A stretch of 64,000 nucleotides of DNA from Cinnamomum chago (lineage: Eukaryota > Streptophyta > Magnoliopsida > Laurales > Lauraceae). This document shows, one piece after another, positions 44,432-55,914 of the stretch; within the stretch, counting starts at the first letter, position 1, and the number at the start of each line of letters is the position of its first letter. The position numbers and the translations under genes were made by a program. The stretch is from contig CP142455.1 of the NCBI GenBank assembly GCA_038049695.1, forward strand, positions 28,619,501 through 28,683,500. The letters run 5' to 3'. A model generated the notes under the pieces. That model searched no databases, was not told where the DNA came from, and worked only from the letters and a program-made list of their open reading frames with translations.

Positions 44432-45244
44432 GATTTTCTAACATTTCTGTTGGAAGATGCGCCTCAAAGCTTTAAAGAAGTAGTGTCCAGTCCCGAGGCA
44501 CCATATTGGAAAGAGGCCATAAACAGTGAAATTGAATCCATTTTGCAAAACCATACATGGGAACTTGTAGATCTCCCACAAGGTTGCAAAACTCTTGGAT
44601 GCAAGTGGATATTCAAGAGAAAGCTGAAAGCAGATGGCTCAATCGATAAATACAAGGCCAGGCTTGTTGTTAAAGGGTACAGACAAAAAGAAGGCTTGGA
44701 CTATTTTGATACTTATTCACCAGTGACGAGAATAACATACATTCGAATGTTAATAGCAATTGCTGCTATACACAATCTCGAGATACATCAAATGGATGTA
44801 AAGACAGCATTTCTCAATGGTGAATTAGACGAGGAGATATATATGGAACAACCAGAAGGGTTTAATGTTCCAGGCCAAACTAAGAAAGTTTGTCGGCTTG
44901 TCAAATCTCTATATGGATTAAAACAAGCACCAAAGCAGTGGCATGAGAAATTTGACAGTTTGATGATGTCAAATGGGTTTAAAATCAATGAATGTGACAA
45001 ATGTGTATATGTCAATAACACTAACAATGGTTGTGCCATTATTTGTTTATATGTTGATGATTTGCTCATTATGGGTAGTAATGCTGATATCATTCAAGCT
45101 ACCAAGAGGATGTTGAACAATAAGTTTGACATGAAAGATTTAGGTGTTGCCGATGTAATACTAGGAATAAAGATTTCTAAATCATCAGATGGATTGATAT
45201 TATCTCAATCACACTATATTGAGAATATACTCAAAAAAATATAA
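44432..45244 (+). pseudogene. Copia-2 reverse transcriptase
   Basis: In frame with integrase across the 44429 stop. RT begins near WKEAINSEIESI and includes [31 protein letters not shown] and the catalytic YVDD (CLYVDDLLIMGS). The frame ends at 45244 because of a one-base gain in an A-run near 45238; the RT-RNase H connection continues in the next frame. Confidence 0.92.
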
Positions 45245-46013
45245 TCAAGATAATAGCAATCCAGCAAGGACACCTATAGATATTAGTATTCATTTATCCA
45301 AGAATAATGGAAAAGGCATATCACAACGAGAATATGCACAAATAATTGGCAGCCTAATGTATGTGATGAATTGCACTCGTCCTGACATTGCATATGCTGT
45401 TAGTAAATTGAGTAGATACACAAGTAACCCAGGATCAGACCACTGGAAGGCCTTAGTTCGGGTTTTAAGATATTTAAAATACACTCAAAACTATGGTTTG
45501 CATTACTCTAAATATCCAGCTGTACTTGAGGGCTATTGTGATGCCAACTGGATATCAGATATTAAAGATTCAAAGTCCACAAGTGGATATCTATTTACAC
45601 TTGGTGGTGCAGCGGTATCATGGAAATCTTCTAAACAAACATGCATTGCTAGATCCACTATGGAATCTGAGTTTATTGCATTGGATAAAGCTGGCGAAGA
45701 AGCTGAGTGGCTTCGTCAATTCCTCGAAGATATTCCAATGTGGTCAAAACCTGTGCCTCCTATCTGCATTCATTGCGATAGTCAATCAGCAATTGGAAGG
45801 GCACAGAGTACAATGAATAACGGTAAGTCTCGACATATTCGTCGAAGGCATAATTCCGTGAGACAACTGCTCTCTAATGGCATTATGACAATTGAGTACA
45901 TAAAGTCCATACATAACATTGCAGATCTTTTAACCAAAGGATTAGCGAGAGAGCAAGTAAATCGTTCATCGAGGGGAATGGGCTTAAAGCCTATGAATGA
46001 AAAGTCACCATAA
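45245..46013 (+). pseudogene. Copia-2 RNase H
   Basis: Continues pol in the +1 frame (open from 45219). It has [37 protein letters not shown] and [10 protein letters not shown], and ends [14 protein letters not shown]. This C-terminal end is complete, unlike that of Copia-1. Confidence 0.92.
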
Positions 46014-46571
46014 TGGCAACCCAACCTAGTTGACTGGAGATCCCAAGATCTGGGTTCAAAGGGACAATAGAATTGTGTGTGACTTAACAATATCACTATG
46101 GAGACAAAATCTCCTGCTCATTCCCATGATATTAATAGTGATACCTGCAGCGGTAATTAGGGTAAGCAAAGCTTTTAATGATTCTTATATCTTGGTTAAT
46201 CATATGGGGTATAGCAGGATACTCTTAATAAGAATCACCTATGTGAGTGTGAACTGGGCCGATTCTATGAGAATAATAAGGCTAAATTCTCTAAAGCACT
46301 CATGAAACTAGGTATTGTTCAGGGTCAAAATGAACACAATCATGAGAACCAATTGTGTACGGGAAGATTCTGTGTGAAATCTATTGCCTCGGTTTACGCA
46401 AAAGGCTGAACAGTTCAAGACATCATGTTCACTGTTCAACCAGTAAATCCGATAGTACTTCACAAGGGAAGGTTCAAGGCCACAAGCTACCTCTCTCTAT
46501 ACAGAAAATTTCAAATTTACTCTCTCTCTGTGTCTGCATATCATTTCATTGCTTTCGGTCAATTTCATTCA

Positions 46572-46581
46572 TGTGGGGGAT
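46572..46581 (+). other. Copia-2 polypurine tract
   Basis: GTGGGGGATT-type purine tract directly before the 3' LTR start at 46582. Confidence 0.85.
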
Positions 46582-47648
46582 TGTTGGAAAAATGGTTAGA
46601 AGGACCCATTATTTTGGTCATCTTTGAGCCAAAATAAACGTGGGACCCACTTATCCTTTTAGGTGGGAATATATGGGAATGTAATCTACTCTATGAGTAG
46701 TTTAATGACATGTATTGGGTTGCTCTAATCCATGAAGATATGAATGAGAAATTGCCTCATTTACACCACTACTTGAACATGTTAAACATGGAAACAAAAG
46801 GAAGTGGTAAACTTGCATCCCACATTGCTTGGGAGCAAAACATCCATTGGGTATAAATATACTTACCATGGTAGTATAAGATGAGCCCCAAGGGACACCC
46901 CACTTTTGTGGGGGAGGGAGGACCTAGACCAAGGTAGGGTCACCACCACACACGCGCGCGCGCCGCCCCGCCCCGCACCGAACCGGGTCGGGCCTGGGCC
47001 TGGCCCTGGGCTTCACACGCGAGTTGGGCCTGGCTCGGCCCACTACCCATTTATAATTTTTTGGAGAAATTTTATTTAATAAAATTTTCCTTTTTCCAAA
47101 ATGGGGTGTGTCCAAGCCAAGAGGTGTGCCCATTTGCATCTGAAAGGGTGTGTGTCCAAAGAAGAAGCATCTGTTCAAGTGAATAGTCACTATTCTGAAC
47201 AGATGCAGCCCCTATGAAGAGACCTGATTGCAGGCTATTTATGCATCTCGTTTCATGCTGTTTTCGTCATCCCATTTCGCTGCTGCTGCTGCACTTGCAT
47301 TGAGTCACATTCGGAGTCAAGAGAGAGAGTTACTATACACTGATTGGTTCGACAGTCACACAATTTGTAGTGCTGCAACTGTTGTGGAACAGATCATTGT
47401 ATCCTGGAAGACAGACGCCATTGAAGCTCGTAAGCACCATTGCGGGGGCGAATTTTGTCTTAAGGACATAGTGTTCACACTAGCCTTGATCAACTGTGAA
47501 TCTCTGATCTACTAACTACAACAACAGAGTACTGTTTTCCTGCCTTCAAACAGTAAGTTCATTTTACGTTAAAACATAATACTGTTTTGTTTCATTTTAC
47601 TGTAAATTCCTCTTCTAAAATACTGAAGTACTTGTACTCGGCCTTACA
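46582..47648 (+). repeat. Copia-2 3' LTR (1,067 bp)
   Basis: Partner of 40681-41750, with a few substitutions and short indels, mainly in the GC-rich block near 46950-46990. Confidence 0.95.
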
Positions 47649-48060
47649 GGTAGGATTTAGCAGTTTTTTGTTTTGCATAGTAATTGGTGACTGAGAAAGG
47701 CAGAGGAGCTTGTCCTCTCTAGAGCTAAATCTGAAGAAAATGACCCATATCGGTTAGAGAAACGAGGCAAGGCTTAGATAGGTTCCAATGGGTGTTAGCA
47801 TATTGAGACAGCCATTCTATTGAGGGTCTTTTGCCCAAAAATTTACCGATGGCAACATTTCAGAAATAGTTTTTACTAGGCTCGATCATTATGGAAGGGG
47901 TCTTCATGGTTAGTTCACCCTCTTTCGAAGAGGAAGGAGGATATTCTGCAGGGGAGAGGGGCTTTGAGTATGGGAAGAGATCCAGCTAGGATTTGGAGGG
48001 AGGAAGGGTTGGGCTCTTTTGTCCGACTTTAGAGCTCACCATTTTGAGAATTTCTTCTAG
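47649..48060 (-). pseudogene. LINE ORF1-like relic with DUF4283-type sequence
   Basis: Minus-strand translation gives text such as VAIGKFLGKRPSIEWLSQYANTHWN, which resembles the DUF4283 region of plant L1 ORF1 (the VGKFLG...P..W...W pattern). It is preceded by a low-complexity P/S-rich segment. It is interrupted by stops and split from 40311-40680 by Copia-2. No endonuclease or RT is adjacent, so this is a 5'-end fragment or heavily decayed copy. Confidence 0.5.
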
Positions 48061-48594
48061 TTGCTCTGCCGACTGGAGATGTGGCTGAGGGATCTGGAGG
48101 TTTGTTAGCAACAAGAATGGCTTGGTTAGAGGCGGGGATGTCGGTAATAGAGTTTAGAGGGGCTGGTGACGGAATGGTAGTTCCTATCCTAGATCACCTA
48201 ACTTCTTATTCACCTGGGGTGGTTTGGTAATAGAGATCGAGGTATCTCAAGTTGACCTTTTGAGGATTTGACAAGGCCATCGAAGTGCTTACACAGGAGA
48301 TCAAGTTAATTGGGCATCATCCGAGTTTGAAAAAAAAATGATAGGAGGCAGAGAGGGCAGTGGAGGGCAAAGGGAGGCTAGGAGACAGAGAAAGAGAGGG
48401 CAGTGGAGGAGGGGTGTGGGATTGGCACAAAGAAGGTGAGGGAGACTAGCATTCCTGGAGCAGAGGATACCTGATCAGAGGGGCCTGAGGCAATGTTGTG
48501 TAGAAAGATCAGCGAGTTCTAAGGGGGGGGGGGGTAGCTTTTTATTGCAAATGTCGATACTTCCTTGCCCTTGCAATTGCAAGTAAGTACGAGG
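48061..48594. other. Noncoding stretch
   Basis: May be the upstream part of the LINE relic (GGAGG-rich on plus). Includes a 12-base G run at 48523-48534. No gene seen. Confidence 0.45.
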
Positions 48595-48809
48595 CTACAA
48601 TGATTGTTTCATGTATTGCACATAACAAGTACATGGCTCATACCGTCGTACCCTTCGCCTAGGGTTCAATCCTAATCCATTCGTTGTAACAAAAAGGACC
48701 CTTGAGACTACAATGATTGTTTCTTGTATTGCACATAACAAGTACATGGCTCATACCGTCGTACTCTTCGCCTAGGGTTCAATCCTACTCCATTCGTTGT
48801 AACAAAAAG
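48595..48809. repeat. 113-bp tandem duplication with B-box-like motif
   Basis: Units start at 48595 and 48708 (CTACAATGATTGTTTC) and differ at only a few positions. Each contains TGGCTCATACCG and, about 30 bp on, GGGTTCAATCC, which resembles a pol III B box (GGTTCRANTCC), and ends TTGTAACAAAAAG. It could be a tandem of a short tRNA-like element. Confidence 0.85.
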
Positions 48810-48826
48810 CCCGAAAGGGTCATTAA

Positions 48827-49358
48827 GGGCACGTTTGTGTACACAGCCTTTCCGTGGAAAGAGGAAATTGCCACGTCAGCAAATTCCATAGAAATGAAAA
48901 CATCGGAAAAAGATTTCTATAGAATTTAGAAATTCATGTTTGGTGCAAAAAGAGTTTCCCCATTGAATTGGTGCAGATGTTGTTTGGTGCGGCTGTGGAT
49001 TCCTTATAGAAAATCAAAATTTCTTATTTGGTGATAGAATTTTTTGAAGAAAAATAACATAACATGCATATTATTTATTTAACATTAAATAATAATTTAT
49101 ATAAAGAAATAAAAAATGAAAGAGTTATAGGGTTTTTGGGTTGAAATGGACAAGAGTGAGGAAAAGAGGAAGAAGTTTTCCGAGGAAAACCATTTCCCAT
49201 ACCCCCCATGGGAAATCCATTTCCACAATTATCAAGGAAAATGCTGACGAGGCAAGAAAGCATTTCCGCGGAATTGTTCCGCACCAAACACCAGAAAAAT
49301 AGGTTTTCCGTAGAAAATCGTCAACTTTTCCTCGGAAAAGTGTTACACAAACATGCCC
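48827..49358. mobile_element. Tourist/PIF-Harbinger-like MITE, family M2, copy 2
   Basis: 532 bp with TIRs GGGCACGTTTGTGTA and TACACAAACATGCCC, flanked by TAA (48824-48826 and 49359-49361), the 3-bp TSD of PIF/Harbinger elements. Related in reverse orientation to 12614-13107. The interior has inverted GGAAA/TTTCC-rich segments. Confidence 0.9.
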
Positions 49359-49516
49359 TAAGAAATTTTGAAAACCGAGAAAAGCAGCCAAAAGAGGGGA
49401 TTTCTGGCAAGATGTCTTGTTTAGAAAGAATATTAGAAAATATAAGGCCCAACTTTTATGTTGTCCTGTTTAGAAGTAGTCTTAGAGCCCTTATTCTTAA
49501 ATCTTTCATATATTAA

Positions 49517-49901
49517 CCCTCCGTTTGGGAAGGGGGGAGGAGAGGGAAAATTTGAAGGGGAAGGAAAATGAAGGGGAGGGGAGGAAAAATTAATTCTCTC
49601 TCCTCTTGTTTGGGAAGTAAAAAAGTAGGGGAAATAAAAGTAAAAATATATAATTTTATTTGTTTGTGAGGTACAAGACCATTTTATCCTTGCTTTTGAA
49701 AAAAATTCAATTAGAATAAAAGGGCAGTTTAGTCATTTTCAGAACTTTTCTCTCATTTTCCCCCTATTTTGGGAGAAATTTTTTTGAGGGAAAGCACATT
49801 ATTTTTCCCTCCATTTCCCCCTCCAACATTTTCCCTCCCCCCTTCCCAAACACCCTCCAAAATCATTTTCGCTCCACTTTCCCCTCATTTTTTTCCTCCC
49901 C

Positions 49902-49934
<33 letters not shown>

Positions 49935-49943
49935 AACAGAGGG
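49517..49943. mobile_element. MITE with CCCTCCGTTTGGG ends
   Basis: TIRs CCCTCCGTTTGGG and CGAACAGAGGG (inverted, imperfect), flanked by TAA on both sides (49514-49516 and 49944-49946). Strand-asymmetric: the left half is GGGGAGG-rich and the right half CCCTCC-rich, so the halves can pair. Probably a PIF/Harbinger-type MITE by TSD length; TSD could partly be TIR. The right TIR abuts a 31-base C tract. Confidence 0.75.
49903..49933 (+). repeat. Poly-C tract (31 C)
   Basis: Uninterrupted C run next to the right TIR of the MITE at 49517-49943; probably expanded from the C-rich MITE arm. Confidence 0.85.
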
Positions 49944-49946
49944 TAA

Positions 49947-52477
49947 GGGTTCCAATGATTTATAGTACAAAAAGAAAAATTGATCAGTGACTTGATTTTA
50001 TTTTGAAAGTACTTTCTGATACGTTGGAGTTGGCTTTAAATTCATCCATTCGACTTTAATTTTTCTATAGTTTTATTATATTTAGATTTTAATATTTATT
50101 ATTTCTACTTCCTAGTGTTCTATAAGAAATCAACTTAATTATGGACCCAAAAGGAAATTAAAGTATATTTTTACTAGAAGATTTTCCACTGACACAAAAT
50201 GTGCCCTTACTCTAGGTTTAAGGCTTTAAGCAGGGTAGACATCTTAGGTTTTTTTTTTTCCTTATTTTGTCTTCTACTCCTATATATTCCGGGAAGCCAT
50301 CAACATGATTATTTTTTATTAATTTTTTTTATTTTGTATAATTTTTTTTTATTATTTTATTATTTCTTATATATGTTTTTTTTCAAAATTCTGACCCTAT
50401 CAGTCCTACTATGACTAATTTTTTGTTCTTTTTTTATGTATATGGTAGAGCTTTGGGCGAAGGCAGGCAAGATAGCTTATAAATTAAAACTCAAAAACAA
50501 TAGCAGTATTGCCTAGGATTTGTATTGATCGGTTCTAAAAAAAAAGGATTTTTATCTAGCTAAATGGGAATCATAAGGACAATCCATATAATATAATCCA
50601 AGATAGTGTAACATAAGACCATAAAACACCACAAAATAGCCAGCTAGAATTGGCAAAATCAAGAACTACATTTTCTCTAAATTGTGCCACAAATGGTTTT
50701 ACCATAGAGTTTATGTAGGCTTCACTTTTACCTGGTGTAGGCGAAGTCTAGATCTATGTACCGCTCCAGGCCATAGGCCCAAAATACTATCACAAGAATC
50801 ACAACATGTAATAACATATGACCCATGCCAGTAGCCAGGTCAATCATGGCCCAAAATGTAATCCAAACATATATGCCACTACATATATCATCTAGCAAGA
50901 TCCAACTCAAATAGAAAAGTTCAAAAGCCAGGGAATCAATAATCCTTGGGTAGAACAAGTTCTAAGGCAAATTGTAAATAAAGACGCACAAGATCAAGTT
51001 CAAAGAACAGAAACAAACAGTCATAATACAATACATCATAGGGTAAACAGAAATTAACTGAAGCAAGAAACGACAGCAGAGTAAGGGGCTATGCTTATAG
51101 TAAGCAAGATATATCTGCATGGGCCATGGCCAAATGTAAAGTAGGTGATCTGAAGAAGCTGGAGTAGAAGCATGGGCTGAGATCCAGAAACATTGAGGAA
51201 GTATTGCCAAAAGCATCAAAATAAACCTGCAGAGAAGATGAATTTTACACAAATTCAATCCTAAAGCATGAAACGGAGTCCAAACCTTCAGATGAAGCGG
51301 GCCACTATTGGAGAGCTTGTATGCCACTACAGTGTATTGGGAGTGCACTTGCCAATGTGGAAGAAGAAGGCACTAAATTAGAAATCTGATAATGAGGCCT
51401 CCAAATCCATCAGCCCTGCCTAAACCTGCAAATCCAAACCATAGAAAGTTATCGCTCACCTTGTAGTGGCTCACATGTGACATGTAAATTTCACTTTAGG
51501 AGTCAGGAAGACAAAATTTATCACTAGTAAAACACACCGTCTTTTTTTTTTTTTTTTTCAGAAACTTATTGTAAACCTTTATAGTATGGGCAAAAGCTAG
51601 TTAGAAAAGAACCTAGATCCTCTGTAGCTTCCAGCTCTAACTTGTTTTCAAATGGCGCTCGGTCCCTTGTAACTTGACCCAATCTTTCAAGTTTCAGCCA
51701 TTGGGCTAAGTTTTGTCTTTAATTTTTTACTTCAGCTTGTCTCCACCTTTAGCCAAAGAGTTCTCTTCCTCCTCTTCCTTTCCTCTTTTTTTTTTTTTTT
51801 TTCATCATTGGGTCATATTCAAATAGAGGACATGTAGTTTATTTTTTTTAGGGTTTCTCTCTTCCCCACTAAATAAAATGAAGGTTGTTATTTGAGCCAC
51901 CTACCAAAGCCAAGAAGATTGAGCATTGCTTTCTTTCAATCAAAGGTCGGCCATATGAGAAGTTACAATAAGAACTCCTTCCTTTCCTAATTGTAAACTA
52001 GCTGCCCAATTTATTGCCTTTGATTATGCAGTTACCTAACAACGCATAATCAAATCAACTGAATGTTTTTGGAAGGTGAGGCGGCTACTTTACAAAACCT
52101 TTATTTTAACTAGAGAGAAAATGTACCCCAGCAAATGCAGCATGCTGTTCAGAAATGACGAAAAGAAATTACCATTAATACCAATCTGAACTCTCAGAAG
52201 CTTTATTAGAATAATTATCCATTTGCTGTAAATAAATTAAAATAAATTGTGAAGAGATTAAAATAAATTGGAGCTATGACATTAAGATAAATTTTATTTT
52301 CCACCTAATTGAGTTGAGCCCACCCTCTATTAAATTCAAACCGCTCATCGACTCATTCATCTTCTATTAACTTTAGCCCTTATCTTTTTTAGTTCAACAG
52401 CAGTGGGGATCATAGATCATGTGTTTCCTGCATGATGAACTTCCTTAGATTTTCTACAAGAAAAGGGGTGGGAAAAG
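49947..52477. other. Noncoding stretch
   Basis: No gene recognised. Open frames at 50728-50958 and 50962-51348 (minus) have no recognisable domain and ordinary AT-rich composition. T runs are at 51543-51558 and 51788-51801. Confidence 0.5.
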
Positions 52478-52805
52478 GGGTGAGTGGAGTAAATATCATG
52501 CAATTTGTTTGATCAATCCATGGTGGGCCTTAATGTAGAAATGAGTCAAATTGCAATCGAAGTCAACACAAGGTGATTCAAAATTTGGGCTATAGTCAAC
52601 ATATAGTGAGCAAGAGTTTATTATGATTGTTTTGAATTTCAGACGAAATTTCTAGTAAATTACTTGGGGGCGCACAATCGATTGATCCACTTTTCTTTTT
52701 TGAGAGAGAGAGGTGGGGCCCTTCTTTTTCACATTCTTTTTTCTTTTCAGTAATGCAAGAAGAAATTGTAAAAAATATAATATTTAGTTACCTCATCTTC
52801 CTTCT

Positions 52806-55547
52806 TCAAAACGATTGAAGGGACCTTGAAGTAGAGGTATAATGAAGGATCTGGGGAATATGCTGGAGATTTACGCCTCTATCTGGCCGAATCCTCCGCA
52901 AAAGTTCCCCCGACATGTCCCGTAGCCAGAGTTTTTGAAGACTAGTAAGATATTGAATGCCCTCTGGTATGTTCTTCAACTCAGGGCAATCAATCAAATC
53001 TATGTTTCTAATGCAACTCAATGATTCCTCTTTTATGAGTATCCTTTCCAATCGAGGGAGTTCAGCAAACATCAGATGCTTGAGTTTCAAGAAGCGTCCA
53101 CGGCGGATGCATAACTCTTTCCCAACATATGCATTTCTCAGACAAAGGAGCAGGAGATTGGGCAATTCTTGGAGTAAAGTCAATGGATCTTCATTCAATT
53201 GAGACCAATCTAAGTACACTTTGGTGAGAGACTGAACGGATCTAATCCCAGGAGGCAGCATCTCTAGACGCCCATATAACTGGAGATTTTCAAGATACGT
53301 GGGAGGATGAAAATGAAAAAAGGTATCCAAACGAAGCATTTCTTCTCCTCTTGTAGCCTTTACTTGCAGCTTTAGAAGGGATTTCAATTTCCCTAAGGAG
53401 ACACATAGCTCTTCCCCATGAAAACTTTGTACATCCCTAATTGCCAATGTTCTTAATTGAGTCAAGTTTCCAACTTTTCTAATAACTTCATCGTTTGCTC
53501 CAATGCAATGTAAAGTTTGCAGGCAATTCAAATCGTATATTCCGTTTGGAGCTTGTGCAAAGTCAAAGCCCATTGAACCATTATAACGATATGTATACAA
53601 ATGTCGCAGTTTCTTTAACTTTTCTACCCCTTTAGGTAGAGTCTTTATTTTAGAATCCCTAATGTCCAAAGTCTGCAAGTTCTGAAACCTGCCTATTGAT
53701 TCTGGAAGCTTTTCCACATTTGTTTTCCTTAAACTCAAGTAGCGTAAATTAAATAATTCAATTAATTCATCTGGCAAAGAGCCAATGGAAGAACCCCGTA
53801 GATCAAGCACTCTCAACAGTTTAATGCTTGACGCGATGCTATTCAAAGAAAGCGAAGGGATTTCTGTTGAGAAGAACATTAGGGTGCGAAGATGACAACT
53901 ACTTGACTGAATGCTTCCAATGAAATTGGACAATGACAACCGCCGGGCTTCATTGTTCTGAATCTCCTCTGTAGCAACAAGTGCATCGCAAAATTTCTCT
54001 TCACGGGCGATTTCTAGAGCTAACTCTCGAAATACATCATGCATTCGGACACAATTTTTTACTGTAAAATGATCCGCCTCAACTTGAAGCAGGCTTCTAC
54101 ATGTGAGCTCCTTGATATATCCCGCAGCAACCTCCTCTAGAGTTAGTCCTCTATGCTCTTCTACCAAACCTTCTGCAACCCATAACCTAATCAATCTTTT
54201 CTGTCGAATACTGTAATCTTCCGGGAAGAGAGTACAATATAAGAAACAACGTTGGAGGTAGTACGGCACATCGTCATAGCTAAGCAACAGTATGTTCTTC
54301 ATCGGTGCAAATTCCGAATTACTGCTTACTTGCGAACTAAGACTCTGCTCGACCTTCTTCCATTCCAAACACGAGTCTCCTTTCCCCAGCATGAGCCGCC
54401 CAATTGCTATAATGGCTAGAGGTAGGCCCTCGCATTTTTGTACTAAGCTTTCTGCAAATGGCTTCGGCTCAGGAGGGCAGCTCTTGTTCTGAAATGCATT
54501 GTTACAGAAGAGGACGAAAGCATCCCCATAGCCTAGAGGCTCCAGGCGGAGAACATTTTCAACTCGGAATGATGATGAGACATCATCTTTCCGTGTTGTG
54601 ATCAAGACTCTGCCCCCACATCCATTGTTTGGGAATGCAACATGTATCTCTTTCCAAAAATTAGATTCCCACGCATCATCTAAAACAATCACATACCTTT
54701 TATCCAGCAAAAAATCGGTGACCATCCGAACAAGACGGCCGGTGTTCATGTTGCTAAGGGTGGCATCCGGAACGTGCTCGTTGCTAGACTTGTACAACTC
54801 CTTTATCAGGCTTCGTAAGACCTCGTCCAATATGTAGGACTGGGAGACGGTGATCCACGCATGGCAGTGGAAGTGTTTCTTCACTTTTGGGCTGTTATAA
54901 GTTTTTATAACAAGAGTCGTTTTGCCAAGGCCGCCCATTCCCACCACGGAGAGCACCACGCGTTCTGGTTCATGATCTGTTAGCTTTCTGATTAGGAAAT
55001 CCTTGTTTTTCTCGATCCCAACAAAGTGGTCGTCTGGGATTGAGCTTAGATATTCCCCTGAACGTTGCCAGTTTTCACCGTATTCATTCTTGGTCGTCTT
55101 GGATGTCGATCCTTGTTCAATTTGAAAGTTATATCGTTTGCTTCGCTCTGAAACTTGGCTTATCTTACATCTGACTGCTTGCAGCTTAGAGGCAATCTGG
55201 CGCTTGTAATAGTAACGCTTCAGGAGGTGAATCATTTTATAGAGATATCTCCACTGCAGTCCTCCGCATCCATCTTCATTGGCCTCGTCAATACATGCAC
55301 ATGAAAGACGCATGTACTCGTCGATGATGTCCTCGACCTCGAAGGCCACTTGTCTTACTTGCCCTACCCATATTTTCACTCCATCATCACTATTTTTTCT
55401 TCTATCTGCATCTTTCAAGAAGGAGCGCATGCTCTGTAGCTCCTGTTGGATTTCATCAATGCTGCTCAATTCTTGAAGAAGAGATACTTCTTGCTGCAGA
55501 GCTGAACCGAGGGTTTGAAGCAAGAAATCCACACCACTCTCGGCCAT
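52806..55547 (-). CDS. CC-NB-ARC-LRR disease resistance protein, RPM1-like (NLR-B)
   Basis: A 913-residue single-exon paralogue of NLR-A. The frame opens at a TTG (55577); the first ATG is at 55547 and aligns with the NLR-A start. Motifs: EDVID-like VEDIIDEYM; P-loop GMGGLGKTT (203-211); RNBS-A; kinase-2 YVIVLDDAW (285-293), with A where NLR-A has V; GGRVLITTR; GLPLA; CFLYCTLFPEDY; MHD (502-504); LRR to the C-terminus. It lacks three residues present in NLR-A (YYD in the LRR, near NLR-A 663-665). I count roughly 70 substitutions against NLR-A, denser in the LRR. No disabling lesion is visible, so it is probably functional. Specificity is unknown. Confidence 0.95.
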   Translation of the reverse strand: MAESGVDFLLQTLGSALQQEVSLLQELSSIDEIQQELQSMRSFLKDADRRKNSDDGVKIWVGQVRQVAFEVEDIIDEYMRLSCACIDEANEDGCGGLQWRYLYKMIHLLKRYYYKRQIASKLQAVRCKISQVSERSKRYNFQIEQGSTSKTTKNEYGENWQRSGEYLSSIPDDHFVGIEKNKDFLIRKLTDHEPERVVLSVVGMGGLGKTTLVIKTYNSPKVKKHFHCHAWITVSQSYILDEVLRSLIKELYKSSNEHVPDATLSNMNTGRLVRMVTDFLLDKRYVIVLDDAWESNFWKEIHVAFPNNGCGGRVLITTRKDDVSSSFRVENVLRLEPLGYGDAFVLFCNNAFQNKSCPPEPKPFAESLVQKCEGLPLAIIAIGRLMLGKGDSCLEWKKVEQSLSSQVSSNSEFAPMKNILLLSYDDVPYYLQRCFLYCTLFPEDYSIRQKRLIRLWVAEGLVEEHRGLTLEEVAAGYIKELTCRSLLQVEADHFTVKNCVRMHDVFRELALEIAREEKFCDALVATEEIQNNEARRLSLSNFIGSIQSSSCHLRTLMFFSTEIPSLSLNSIASSIKLLRVLDLRGSSIGSLPDELIELFNLRYLSLRKTNVEKLPESIGRFQNLQTLDIRDSKIKTLPKGVEKLKKLRHLYTYRYNGSMGFDFAQAPNGIYDLNCLQTLHCIGANDEVIRKVGNLTQLRTLAIRDVQSFHGEELCVSLGKLKSLLKLQVKATRGEEMLRLDTFFHFHPPTYLENLQLYGRLEMLPPGIRSVQSLTKVYLDWSQLNEDPLTLLQELPNLLLLCLRNAYVGKELCIRRGRFLKLKHLMFAELPRLERILIKEESLSCIRNIDLIDCPELKNIPEGIQYLTSLQKLWLRDMSGELLRRIRPDRGVNLQHIPQILHYTSTSRSLQSF

Positions 55548-55906
55548 GTTTGTTTTCCTCTCACTTCTCTCTTCCAAGTTGAGATACAGCAGTTTTCTTA
55601 TACATGAAAGGGCTTTTGCTTCCCTAAAATAAGTCGTTTCTCCTGCTCATCAATGTTTGACTTGTATGTGACCATCCATTTTGGGTAGATGAGATGGACG
55701 GTCTAGAGCTGTCCTGTCTTTATTGAAACTGTGGTGGTTATGCACTACAGTTTCTGATTAGATTGAAAGGGAATTCTCCTTGGCTACTTTCATCATCCAC
55801 CCACCCTCTAGTACGACAAGCACATCACGGCAGCTGATAATTTATTAACTTTTCAATGCTTTTGAATGTGACCGTCCGTTTTAGAATAAGATGAATGAGA
55901 TGGACC

Positions 55907-55914
55907 CCTTTATA
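55907..55914 (-). promoter_or_regulatory. Candidate TATA box of NLR-B
   Basis: Same TATAAAGG octamer and spacing (about 360 nt to the ATG) as NLR-A. Confidence 0.25.

Larger units (their letters stand above)
40681..47648 (+). mobile_element. Ty1/Copia LTR retrotransposon (Copia-2), defective
   Basis: A 6,968-bp element with LTRs 40681-41750 and 46582-47648, flanked by TSD GGTAG (40676-40680 and 47649-47653). Order is gag, protease, integrase, RT, RNase H. Lesions are a stop at 42178 in gag, a net +1 shift near 43302, a stop at 44429, and a +1 shift in an A-run near 45238. The LTRs are nearly identical, so insertion is recent. It is inserted in a LINE-like relic. Confidence 0.96.
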
